This document shows positions 1 through 6,044 of a stretch of 8,442 nucleotides of DNA, piece after piece. The notes under the pieces are model-generated. The model did not search any database. It was given only the letters and a program-made list of their open reading frames with translations, and had not been told where the DNA came from. The stretch covers positions 1-8,442 of the forward strand of contig JAKVCF010000103.1 of NCBI GenBank assembly GCA_022447335.1, written 5' to 3'. Position 1 is the first letter of the stretch. Each line of letters starts with the position of its first letter. The DNA comes from Planctomycetota bacterium. Its GTDB lineage: Bacteria; Planctomycetota; UBA1135. Made by a program: the position numbers and the translations under genes.

Positions 1-264
1 CTTCGCGGCTATGCGGAGCGCAAGGTGGCGGACATCGAACATTTCGGCCAAGACTTCGAAAAGAGTGAAGTTGTGCTCGATATCGAGCGTCACGAGACGA
101 TCTGTGAGATCGTCCTACACCCGCGTCGTGGCCCTGCCTACGTCGCGACCGAACGCGCTCCCGATGGCCGCTCTGCGGTTGACGGTGCCGCTGCCAAGAT
201 CGAGAGACAAGTCCTAAAGGACAAGCAGCGCAGCGAGGCGAAGCGTCGCCAGGGCGCTGACTAG
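1..264 (+). CDS. hpf: Ribosome hibernation promoting factor, short type (3' part only)
   Basis: The reading frame is open from the first base and ends at TAG 262-264, leaving 87 residues; the start lies upstream of the window. The remaining sequence fits the second half of the HPF/RaiA (YfiA) fold. It has the helix start LRGYAERKVADIEHFG, the strand SEVVLDIERHETICEIVLH, and the final helix SAVDGAAAKIERQVLKDKQR with its basic tail. In this family the protein binds the decoding and A/P-site region of the 30S subunit and silences ribosomes in stationary phase or starvation. The protein stops right after the basic helix, so it is the short form without the C-terminal dimerisation domain of long HPF. 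The ptsN gene follows after 26 bp, an arrangement also found downstream of rpoN in many bacteria, which supports the call. Confidence 0.88.
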   Translation, partial: LRGYAERKVADIEHFGQDFEKSEVVLDIERHETICEIVLHPRRGPAYVATERAPDGRSAVDGAAAKIERQVLKDKQRSEAKRRQGAD

Positions 265-290
265 TCTCTCCCTTCCCTTCATCCACATAC

Positions 291-752
291 ATGACTTTCA
301 CCGATCTGTTTCGTGCCGAAGCAATTCTGCTCGATTTGAGCGAGCCGGACAAGGACAGCGTGCTGGCGCGACTCGCTCAATCCTTGGCCTCGCTCGAGCC
401 CGAACTCGCAGGCCGCGAAGACGAACTGCGACAGGCTCTGCAAGAGCGTGAAGCGCGAGGTTCCACGGGAAGCCAAAAAGTTGGCATCCCGCACATCAAG
501 TTGCCGGGTATTACGAAAGTTACGGTTGTGCTCGGCGTACATCGCGACGGGGTGGACTTTGACGCGCTCGATGGAGAGGACGTTAAGGTCTTCTTTTCAG
601 TGGTTCGCCCGGAAGATTCTGCCGAAGAGCATCTTGATTTGCTGCGCTGGATCGCTGGCATTGCACAACACGAAGACTTCGTGTCCTTTGCCTGTCAGGC
701 TAGCTCGACGGATCAGATCCAAGAGCTTCTCGGCGAGCTGTCTGTCGCCTAA
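291..752 (+). CDS. ptsN: PTS nitrogen-type EIIA protein (EIIA-Ntr, PtsN)
   Basis: The 153-residue product covers one full PTS EIIA type-2 domain, the usual size for PtsN. It begins with the family-typical MTFTDLFRAEAILLDL. The phosphorylation site is seen as GSTG (57-60) followed by GIPHIKLPG, with His68 as the expected phosphoacceptor. The second conserved stretch, EEHLDLLRWIAGIAQ, supports the call. The family receives phosphate from HPr/NPr and acts by protein contacts rather than sugar transport, for example on potassium transport and nitrogen or stress responses. No membrane EIIB/EIIC domain is attached or nearby. The gap upstream (265-290) is pyrimidine-rich and contains no Shine-Dalgarno sequence, so initiation may depend on coupling to hpf. 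The ptsH gene follows after 11 bp and probably encodes the phosphate donor. Confidence 0.93.
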   Translation: MTFTDLFRAEAILLDLSEPDKDSVLARLAQSLASLEPELAGREDELRQALQEREARGSTGSQKVGIPHIKLPGITKVTVVLGVHRDGVDFDALDGEDVKVFFSVVRPEDSAEEHLDLLRWIAGIAQHEDFVSFACQASSTDQIQELLGELSVA

Positions 753-759
753 GGCGAGG
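751..759 (+). promoter_or_regulatory. Shine-Dalgarno site of ptsH
   Basis: AAGGCGAGG overlaps the last two bases of the ptsN stop codon and lies 4 bases before the ATG at 764. It is one of the few clear ribosome binding sites in the window and supports the chosen ptsH start. Confidence 0.55.
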
Positions 760-763
760 TCGC

Positions 764-1042
764 ATGGCGACAACGGTGGAGCGCGAAGTCACCGTGGAGA
801 GCCCGAATGGTCTCCATGCGCGGCCGAGCCACGCTGTTGTCGCACTGGTTACCGGTTTCAAGGCGCAAGTTCAGTTGGAATTGAATGGGCGAGTTGCGGA
901 TGCTCGCTCGATTCTCGGCGTTATGACTCTGGGGGCGGCCAAGGGAGATGTCGTAGTTGTGCGTGCCGATGGCCCTGATGCTGAATCCGCTGTGAATAGC
1001 CTGGCAGCTTTATTCGCTTCCGCGTTTGGGGAGGCCGGGTGA
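764..1042 (+). CDS. ptsH: Phosphocarrier protein HPr / NPr
   Basis: The 92-residue product is a full-length HPr. The active-site motif NGLHARPSH places the phosphoacceptor at His18, beside the conserved Arg20. The second conserved motif, ARSILGVMTLGA, holds Ser49 at the position of regulatory Ser46 in Gram-positive HPr, so a target for HPr kinase/phosphorylase is kept even though no hprK gene lies here. In the family, HPr carries phosphate from enzyme I to EIIA proteins. The neighbouring EIIA-Ntr, and the absence of any sugar permease, point to a regulatory phosphorelay rather than sugar uptake. The stop codon overlaps the GTG start of the RNase E/G gene by 4 bases (GTGA), which implies translational coupling. 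The residues after the active-site Arg-Pro are Ser-His rather than the common Ala-Ala or Ala-Thr. Confidence 0.94.
   Translation: MATTVEREVTVESPNGLHARPSHAVVALVTGFKAQVQLELNGRVADARSILGVMTLGAAKGDVVVVRADGPDAESAVNSLAALFASAFGEAG
1028..1034 (+). promoter_or_regulatory. Shine-Dalgarno site of the RNase E/G gene
   Basis: GGGGAGG inside the end of ptsH lies 4 bases upstream of the GTG at 1039. It supports this GTG as the start codon despite its overlap with the ptsH stop. Confidence 0.55.
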
Positions 1043-2610
1043 CGATTTCGTTGGCAGTTAACCAGCGCGATCCGGAAGAGATCCGAATCGCACTGCACGA
1101 AGGAAGCCGTCTGGTTGACCTGCGCTGGGCGCGTGAAGATCGTCCGACCAAGGTTGGCAACATCTACATGGCGGTAGTGCGTCAGGTTGAAGCCGGACTC
1201 GACGCAGCCTTCATTGACTTTGGTGATCGTCGCGCCGGTTTCCTACACCGTGGCAATGTGCATCCGGCCTACGAAGATGAAAGCCTGAGCCCGTTGGAGG
1301 TGGCTGCCCTGCCCAGTCGTCAGGCAGCGATGATGACCGACTGCGCTGATGAGGGCGACGAGCCCGATGCCGATTCGGGGGATGGCGAAGACTTTGTCGA
1401 AGAAGCGGCGCCTCGTATCGAAGACCTCCTGCGTCCCGGTCAGCAGATTCTGGTGCAGGTTCTTCGCGACCCGGTCCGCGGCAAAGGGGCTACGTTGACT
1501 ACGATCATTTCCTTGCCGGGGCGCCAAGCGGTCTTAGTGCCTTCACTGGGTCGTATCGGAGTCAGCCGTCGTATTCATGATTCGGCTCGTCGAGCCACAC
1601 TGCGTGAACTCTTTGAAAGCACGCTCGAAGGGACTGGCTTAGGAGCAATTGCGCGTACTGCTGCCGAAGATGCGCCCGACGATGAGATTCGAGCCGACCT
1701 GGCGCCACTACGTGAAGCTTGGCAATCACTCGGACAGGCGGTCGCCGATGTGGATGCACCAATCCTGCTCTACGAAGAAGCCGGTCCGGCCACGCGTGCA
1801 GTGCGCGAGTTGCTTGGGCCCAACGTTGAGCGTGTCGTCGTCGACAACAAAGGTGCAGCCGATTCAGTGCGTTCTATACTCGATCGCTATTTGCCAGGGC
1901 ACTCGCTTCAGATCGAAAGTTATGAAGAACGTCGCCCGCTCTTTGAGATATTGGGGATTGAGCGTGACTGGCAGATGCTGTTTCGCTCCCGCGTACCGGT
2001 GGGTGCTGGCGCATCGATCGTGATTCATGAGACCGAGGCACTGACCGCGATCGACGTCAACAGCGGCCGGGTTGACAAGGGATCGCTCGAGGAAACCGCT
2101 CTCGAAGCTAATCGGCTTGCCGCCGAAGAGATGGCGCGCCAGATTCGCCTGCGTGATTTGGGCGGCATTATTGTTGCCGACTTCATCGACATGCAGAAGT
2201 CAGAGCATCGCCGGGAACTTGAGCGCACCATGCGTGCAGCTCTGAAAGCGGATCGTGCGCGGCTCAAGTTGGGACGCATGAGTTCCTTTGGCTTGTTAGC
2301 TATGACCCGTCGCCGCCAGGGTGCCGGTCTACCCCGCGCTTCTGATGCGCTTTGCTTGCACTGTGGAGGATCGGGCCACATCGGCCATCACAATGCTGGT
2401 GCACTACGGCTGCTGCGTCGCTTGCGGGCTCTGGAGCCCGGTCCGACCTTCCGGATTCGTCTTCACCCGGGGGTCGAGCAGGCTTTTGAGCGGGACTACT
2501 CGGGGGTCTGCCAGGAGCTTGGTCTGGAGCTGGTCTTTGAGTCGGATCCCCAGGTGCCGTCAGGCGAACCAGTGGTCGAGGCGCTTGCCGGCTCGGCGGT
2601 CGACCGGTAG
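1039..2610 (+). CDS. rng: Ribonuclease E/G family endoribonuclease (RNase G-like)
   Basis: The 523-residue product matches the catalytic half of RNase E and the whole of RNase G. An S1 RNA-binding region (about 38-150) starts at VGNIYMAVVRQVEAGLDAAFIDFG and resumes at LLRPGQQILVQV. The DNase I-like catalytic region carries ALTAIDVNSGR and VADFIDM, giving metal-binding Asp339 and Asp381, spaced almost as in E. coli RNase E (D303/D346). The zinc-link motif CLHCGGSG (Cys439, Cys442), which ties dimers into a tetramer, is intact, followed by a small C-terminal domain. There is no long disordered degradosome scaffold. The enzyme cleaves single-stranded RNA in rRNA maturation and mRNA decay. The S1 region is split by an insert (about 75-126) containing a very acidic stretch at 101-122 (12 of 22 residues Asp/Glu). 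The GTG start is set by the ptsH overlap and the upstream GGGGAGG. L21 and L27 downstream match the common rng-rplU-rpmA order. Confidence 0.93.
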   Translation: MTISLAVNQRDPEEIRIALHEGSRLVDLRWAREDRPTKVGNIYMAVVRQVEAGLDAAFIDFGDRRAGFLHRGNVHPAYEDESLSPLEVAALPSRQAAMMTDCADEGDEPDADSGDGEDFVEEAAPRIEDLLRPGQQILVQVLRDPVRGKGATLTTIISLPGRQAVLVPSLGRIGVSRRIHDSARRATLRELFESTLEGTGLGAIARTAAEDAPDDEIRADLAPLREAWQSLGQAVADVDAPILLYEEAGPATRAVRELLGPNVERVVVDNKGAADSVRSILDRYLPGHSLQIESYEERRPLFEILGIERDWQMLFRSRVPVGAGASIVIHETEALTAIDVNSGRVDKGSLEETALEANRLAAEEMARQIRLRDLGGIIVADFIDMQKSEHRRELERTMRAALKADRARLKLGRMSSFGLLAMTRRRQGAGLPRASDALCLHCGGSGHIGHHNAGALRLLRRLRALEPGPTFRIRLHPGVEQAFERDYSGVCQELGLELVFESDPQVPSGEPVVEALAGSAVDR

Positions 2611-2613
2611 ACT
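2585..2613 (+). promoter_or_regulatory. Possible promoter for rplU-rpmA
   Basis: TTGCCG (2585-2590) and TAGACT (2608-2613) each match 4 of 6 bases of the sigma-70 consensus boxes, with the ideal 17-base spacing. They lie at the very end of the RNase gene, about 55 bases before the L21 start. This could give the ribosomal protein genes their own transcription, but matches of this quality arise often by chance. Confidence 0.22.
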
Positions 2614-2665
2614 ATTCGGCCCTTCTGGCGAACCCAACCGGAAGTGAAATCTGATTCTGCGACCG

Positions 2666-2983
2666 ATGTACGCAATCGTCCGTGACCGTTCCCGCTGCCT
2701 CACTCTCCGCGCTGGAGAAGAGCTGTGGGTGGATTGTATGCCGGAGGCCCAAGCTGGCTCCGAGCTGGTCTTTGACCAAGTCCAACTGCTCAAGAAGGAG
2801 GATGGCTCGGTGGCGGTCGGTACCCCGCATGTTGATGGCGCTTCGGTGGTTGCGGAAGTCGTTAGTCAGGTGAAGGACAAGAAGATCCACGTCCATACTT
2901 TTAAGCGTCGGAAGAGCAGCGAGCGCCGCATGGGGCACCGTCAGCAATACACTGCGATTCGCGTCAAAGAGATCCGCAGTTAG
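2666..2983 (+). CDS. rplU: Large ribosomal subunit protein bL21
   Basis: The 105-residue product starts MYAIVRDRSRCLTLRAGEEL and runs through the family-typical VGTPHVDGASVVAEVV to the basic end FKRRKSS with GHRQQYTAIRVKEI. These are the hallmarks of bL21, a 50S protein that binds 23S rRNA, and the length is normal. The gene is followed by L27 after 29 bp, the near-universal bacterial pairing. The 55-base leader after the RNase gene has no Shine-Dalgarno site at working distance; the nearest purine run, GGAAG at 2640-2644, is about 21 bases from the ATG. Initiation is therefore SD-independent or uses an untested leader structure. Confidence 0.96.
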   Translation: MYAIVRDRSRCLTLRAGEELWVDCMPEAQAGSELVFDQVQLLKKEDGSVAVGTPHVDGASVVAEVVSQVKDKKIHVHTFKRRKSSERRMGHRQQYTAIRVKEIRS

Positions 2984-3012
2984 CCTGTTTCCCGCAAGTA
3001 CGAGATTGAACG

Positions 3013-3252
3013 ATGGCACATAAGAAAGGTGGTGGTTCGACCAAGAATGGTCGCGACTCAAATCCGCAGATGCGCGGGATCAAGAAATATGGCGGCGAGC
3101 GTGTCATCGCCGGCAATATTCTCGTCCGTCAGTGCGGCACGCGTTTCCACGCGGGGGCCGGTGTTGGCGTTGGCAAGGACTACACTCTCTTCGCTTTGCG
3201 CGACGGTGTGGTCCAGTTTCAGTCGCGTCGCCGTGTGGCGGTGATGCCGTAG
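3013..3252 (+). CDS. rpmA: Large ribosomal subunit protein bL27
   Basis: The 79-residue product begins MAHKKGGGSTKNGRDSN, the classic bL27 N-terminus that reaches into the peptidyl transferase centre. It continues with AGNILVRQCGTRFHAG, KDYTLFALRDGVV and a basic end. There is no Firmicutes-type N-terminal extension that would need proteolytic removal. The upstream site is weak (GAG at 3002-3004). The last residues are shorter than in many L27 proteins, which carry a few more basic residues. A terminator-like hairpin follows the stop, so this is probably the last gene of the left-hand transcript. Confidence 0.97.
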   Translation: MAHKKGGGSTKNGRDSNPQMRGIKKYGGERVIAGNILVRQCGTRFHAGAGVGVGKDYTLFALRDGVVQFQSRRRVAVMP

Positions 3253-3284
3253 GAAGGCGAAGCCTTTCTTCGCGCACACGTTTC

Positions 3285-3310
3285 ACGGGGGGCCTCTAGC
3301 CTCCCGTTTT
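3285..3310 (+). terminator. Factor-independent terminator-like hairpin between rpmA and obg
   Basis: Bases 3285-3293 (ACGGGGGGC) pair with 3299-3307 (GCCTCCCGT) in a 9-bp stem with one G-U wobble and a 5-base CTCTA loop. The stem runs directly into TTTT (3307-3310), with a second TTTT shortly after. A GC-rich stem plus a U tract is the usual intrinsic terminator form for the + strand. A smaller hairpin, AAGGC (3254-3258) with GCCTT (3262-3266) and a GAA loop, sits just after the rpmA stop. Together they occupy most of the roughly 70-90-base gap and probably end or attenuate the ribosomal protein transcript before obg. I see no convincing promoter in the remaining few bases. Confidence 0.7.
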
Positions 3311-3329
3311 GCATTTTAGGCGATGTCCC

Positions 3330-3333
3330 AAGG
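3330..3333 (+). promoter_or_regulatory. Shine-Dalgarno site that favours the inner obg start
   Basis: AAGG followed by a 7-base spacer precedes the ATG at 3341. The upstream in-frame ATG at 3323 has only AGG two bases before it, which is too close to work well. This supports 3341 as the obg start. Confidence 0.4.
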
Positions 3334-3340
3334 CCAAGGA

Positions 3341-4357
3341 ATGTTCCGTGATGAAGCTCTCCTGCGCGTGCAGGCCGGGCGTGGTGGTGATGGCTGCACT
3401 TCTTTTCATCGCGAAAAGTATGTAACTCGCGGCGGCCCTGATGGAGGCGATGGAGGTAAGGGTGGTGACGTTATTCTTGAAGCCGTCACTCACGAAAACT
3501 CGCTGTTCCGGATCGCGCGCCTTCGCCAGATTCAGGCTAGCAATGGAGTGCCGGGGGGCAGCAATAACAAGGCCGGTGCACAAGGGGAGGATGTCGTTCT
3601 TCTGATTCCGGTCGGCACGCAGGTGTGCGATGCTGTGCGCGGCAACTTACTGGCGGATCTCGATCACGATGGCGCGCGGGTGGTCATCGCTGAAGGTGGC
3701 CGCGGCGGCAAGGGTAATGCGCGCTTTGCCTCGTCGATCAATCAGGCGCCCCGCCATTTCACTGAAGGAGTCGAGGGTGAGCTGCGCGAACTGCGGTTGG
3801 AGCTCAAGCTTGTCGCGGACGCTGGTCTACTTGGGATGCCTAATGCCGGCAAGAGCACGCTGATCTCGCGGCTGACTGCCGCCCGACCGCGCGTGGCTTC
3901 TTACCCTTTCACCACGCTTGATCCCTCGCTGGGCATCATGGAAACGGGCGGTCATCCTGAGACTCTAGTTATCGCTGACATTCCTGGCCTGATCGAAGGG
4001 GCGGCCGAGGGTAAGGGCCTAGGTCACCAGTTTTTGCGTCATGTCGAGCGCACCCGGGTGTTGATGCACCTCGTGGATTGCTCGGCAACCGCTGAAGATC
4101 CGGTTGAGGCTTATCTGTCGATCTCACGCGAGTTGGTTGAGTATCCTGGCGACTTGGGAGATCGCCCGCGCCTACTGGTGGCGACCAAGATTGAAGACGA
4201 AGAGAGTGAGCAGCGCGCCGAAGCCCTATTTGCCGCAGCGGATCGCCCTGGTTTGATGATTTCCTCAGCTACCGGACGCGGGCTCGACTTGCTACGTGCC
4301 GCGCTGTTACAAACATTTCACTCCCTCGGGGATGCCCCCCATGGGTCCAAGAAGTAG
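3341..4357 (+). CDS. obgE: Obg family GTPase (50S subunit assembly)
   Basis: From ATG 3341 the product has 338 residues and starts MFRDEALLRVQAG, matching the family's usual MFxDE opening. An in-frame ATG at 3323 would add six residues with no family match. The glycine-rich Obg fold (about 1-155) shows KYVTRGGPDGGDGGKGGDV. The G domain has the P-loop GMPNAGKS (165-172, Lys171), switch I YPFTTLDPSLG, DIPG (213-216) in DIPGLIEGAAEGKGLG, and G5 as SSATGRG. The G4 position reads TKIE (282-285) where NKxD or TKxD is usual, so the base-specificity Asp is a Glu unless the alignment shifts. The protein ends soon after the G domain and lacks the OCT domain of some Obg proteins. The family binds the 50S subunit and acts in late assembly and stringent control. 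It begins the right-hand gene block. Confidence 0.93.
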   Translation: MFRDEALLRVQAGRGGDGCTSFHREKYVTRGGPDGGDGGKGGDVILEAVTHENSLFRIARLRQIQASNGVPGGSNNKAGAQGEDVVLLIPVGTQVCDAVRGNLLADLDHDGARVVIAEGGRGGKGNARFASSINQAPRHFTEGVEGELRELRLELKLVADAGLLGMPNAGKSTLISRLTAARPRVASYPFTTLDPSLGIMETGGHPETLVIADIPGLIEGAAEGKGLGHQFLRHVERTRVLMHLVDCSATAEDPVEAYLSISRELVEYPGDLGDRPRLLVATKIEDEESEQRAEALFAAADRPGLMISSATGRGLDLLRAALLQTFHSLGDAPHGSKK

Positions 4358-4366
4358 CCTGAAGTT

Positions 4367-5335
4367 GTGAGCTATAAGCTCTTCCGTCTCTTGTTGAGTG
4401 TTATCGGAATCGGTGCGCTCGGTGGCTTTGGCTGGACTTTCTACGACTTCATCCAGAACAAGGCCGATTACAACACTCCACTGCGCTCGGAAGACGTGCG
4501 CAAGTGGCGGGACGAGATTCCTCCGGCGCCGACTAGTTTTAAGCATCACCTACCGGAGTGGGATAGCGATTTTAAGCGGGTGCACGAGCTCAATGTGACA
4601 GGCTATGTCGCCCCGGAAGTCGTCAATGGGGGTGAAGAGCCGCCACCGCCACCTCCACCGCGCTTCTCTGAAAGCGACATTGCGGTTGCGATGATCATCT
4701 CGAGCAAGTCCAACCCCGGCGCCTTTCTTGTGCCATCTGGCGCGCAAGTCGAAGGAGGCTTACCACCCGGTAACTTCTACTCGGTGGGGGACAAGATTCG
4801 CATCCCAGCCAAGCAAAACGCTGAGCTTAAGGTCATGGCGATTCGCGACCGCGAAGTCGATTTCGCCACTCTCGATGGCGAAGACAGCTTCACGGTCAAG
4901 CTGGCAATCGACGAAGTGGATTCGAGCGGGGTGCTCTTCAGCGAGGCTCCAGAAGGATCCCAGGATTCGATCGTGGCCCCGCCGACCACGCGGATGGTCG
5001 CTTCGGACGAGTACGAGATCGGCACCTTCGATCTCGATGAGCTGGGCCAGATGAATGACGACCAGATCTACTCGGCTGTGCGGACTCAGCCGGCCCGTGA
5101 TGCGTTGCAGAATGTGCGTGGACTGCGCATCACTAATATTCAATCTGGCACACTTTTCGATCGCGTTGGTCTGAAGAAGGATGACGTGGTGCTATCGGTC
5201 AATGGCATTCCGGCTAAAGATCGTGCCGACCTTCTCACCAAGTTGCGCGATTCCGAACCGAGCTCGACCATCATGGTGGAACTTGAGCGGCGTGGGGGAC
5301 AGCGCACGCTGACCTACCGCGTGCCCCGGCGCTGA
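4367..5335 (+). CDS. GspC-like membrane-anchored PDZ protein
   Basis: The 322-residue product (GTG start 9 bases after obg) has one N-terminal membrane segment at about residues 5-26 (LFRLLLSVIGIGALGGFGW), which would leave the rest in the periplasm. A run of seven prolines (92-98) forms a stiff linker. It is followed by a beta-rich region (about 103-185) with NFYSVGDKIRIP and ELKVMAIRDREVDFATLDG, resembling the homology region (HR) of type II secretion protein GspC. A PDZ domain closes the protein (about 252-318, with SGTLFDRVGLKKDDVVLSVNGIP). Anchor, HR-like domain and PDZ in this order are the GspC layout, in which the HR domain contacts the secretin GspD and the PDZ domain helps select substrates. 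No other secretion gene is present, so the role is inferred from architecture only. An unrelated periplasmic PDZ scaffold remains possible. No protease catalytic residues are evident. Confidence 0.6.
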   Translation: MSYKLFRLLLSVIGIGALGGFGWTFYDFIQNKADYNTPLRSEDVRKWRDEIPPAPTSFKHHLPEWDSDFKRVHELNVTGYVAPEVVNGGEEPPPPPPPRFSESDIAVAMIISSKSNPGAFLVPSGAQVEGGLPPGNFYSVGDKIRIPAKQNAELKVMAIRDREVDFATLDGEDSFTVKLAIDEVDSSGVLFSEAPEGSQDSIVAPPTTRMVASDEYEIGTFDLDELGQMNDDQIYSAVRTQPARDALQNVRGLRITNIQSGTLFDRVGLKKDDVVLSVNGIPAKDRADLLTKLRDSEPSSTIMVELERRGGQRTLTYRVPRR

Positions 5336-5336
5336 G

Positions 5337-6044
5337 GTGCTGTTAGCTGACCTCGGTGGCTGTCGCTTGAAGCTGGCCCGTATGGACGGGCAGAGCCTAG
5401 GCGACCGCGCCGAGCGAGTTTGGCCAACTGTGCCCGACGCGGCGGATATCGATTGGCTGCAGCAGCAGCGGACTTCTTCGAGCGAGGAGGTGCTGCTGAG
5501 TACCTCGCGCCCTGCGGCCTTGCCACTTCTCCAGGAAGCTTGGGGTGACGCTCTTAAACTCGTCGAACCTGCCGCTATCCCGTTGGAACGGACGACTACG
5601 GGGACAGGTAGTGATCGGCTGCTTGCCGGCTTAGCGGCTGTACGACTCGCATCTTGCGCCTGCCTCGTGGTGGATTTGGGGACTGCTTGGACGCTTGACG
5701 TCATCGACGCCACGCCGTGTTTTCGGGGCGGAGTGATAGGCCCCGGTCTGGGCATGCAGGCGGCTGCTCTCGCGGATGCTTGTCCGCATTTGGATGCGCC
5801 GGGCGAACCCACTGGTGTAATCCCTACCTCCACTGCGGCGGCGGTGCGCGCTGGAATCTTCGAAGCTTTAGCGGTCTCGATTGAGAGTTTGGCTAGTCGC
5901 TACGCATCAGAGCTTGGTGGTTGTCCTGCGCGCTTTATTACCGGTGGCGACGCGGCGCAGTTGGCACCGCTTCTTTCTTCGGATTGGCAGCGCGTGGATG
6001 ATTTGGTGCTGCATGGGTTGGCCGTGATGGCTGCGGAATCATGA
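5337..6044 (+). CDS. coaX: Type III pantothenate kinase
   Basis: The 235-residue product belongs to the ASKHA-fold CoaX family, which phosphorylates pantothenate with ATP as the first step of coenzyme A synthesis. Visible motifs are the N-terminal phosphate-binding strand LLADLGGCRLKLA (Asp5), GTGSDRL (Asp93, Arg94), VVDLGTAWTLDVID (113-123), RGGVIGPGLGMQ, and TGGDA (202-206). The N-terminal motif is DLGGC where the family normally has DxGNT/S, so the usual Asn is Gly. The length is slightly below the typical 250 or so. The GTG start lies one base after the stop of the PDZ gene, with no useful separate ribosome binding site, so translational coupling is likely. The stop overlaps the next gene as ATGA. 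Confidence 0.88.
   Translation: MLLADLGGCRLKLARMDGQSLGDRAERVWPTVPDAADIDWLQQQRTSSSEEVLLSTSRPAALPLLQEAWGDALKLVEPAAIPLERTTTGTGSDRLLAGLAAVRLASCACLVVDLGTAWTLDVIDATPCFRGGVIGPGLGMQAAALADACPHLDAPGEPTGVIPTSTAAAVRAGIFEALAVSIESLASRYASELGGCPARFITGGDAAQLAPLLSSDWQRVDDLVLHGLAVMAAES

Noticed and set aside
2611..2665. Ribosomal-protein leader or riboswitch before rplU
   Set aside because: I could not fold a convincing conserved structure in these 55 bases, and no known leader motif was recognisable by eye.
3323..3340. Upstream ATG as the obg start
   Set aside because: The six added residues have no family counterpart and the SD spacing is poor. ATG 3341 begins the conserved MFxDE with AAGG seven bases upstream. 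The upstream start cannot be excluded.
4640..4660. CCACCGCC-type short repeat
   Set aside because: It is simply seven proline codons in the linker of the PDZ protein, not a DNA repeat element.
5192..5833. Long open frame on the - strand (213 codons) opposite the PDZ and coaX genes
   Set aside because: It lies antisense to two well-supported genes, its product is low-complexity and Ser/Arg/Ala-rich with no recognisable motif, and high G+C produces such shadow frames.
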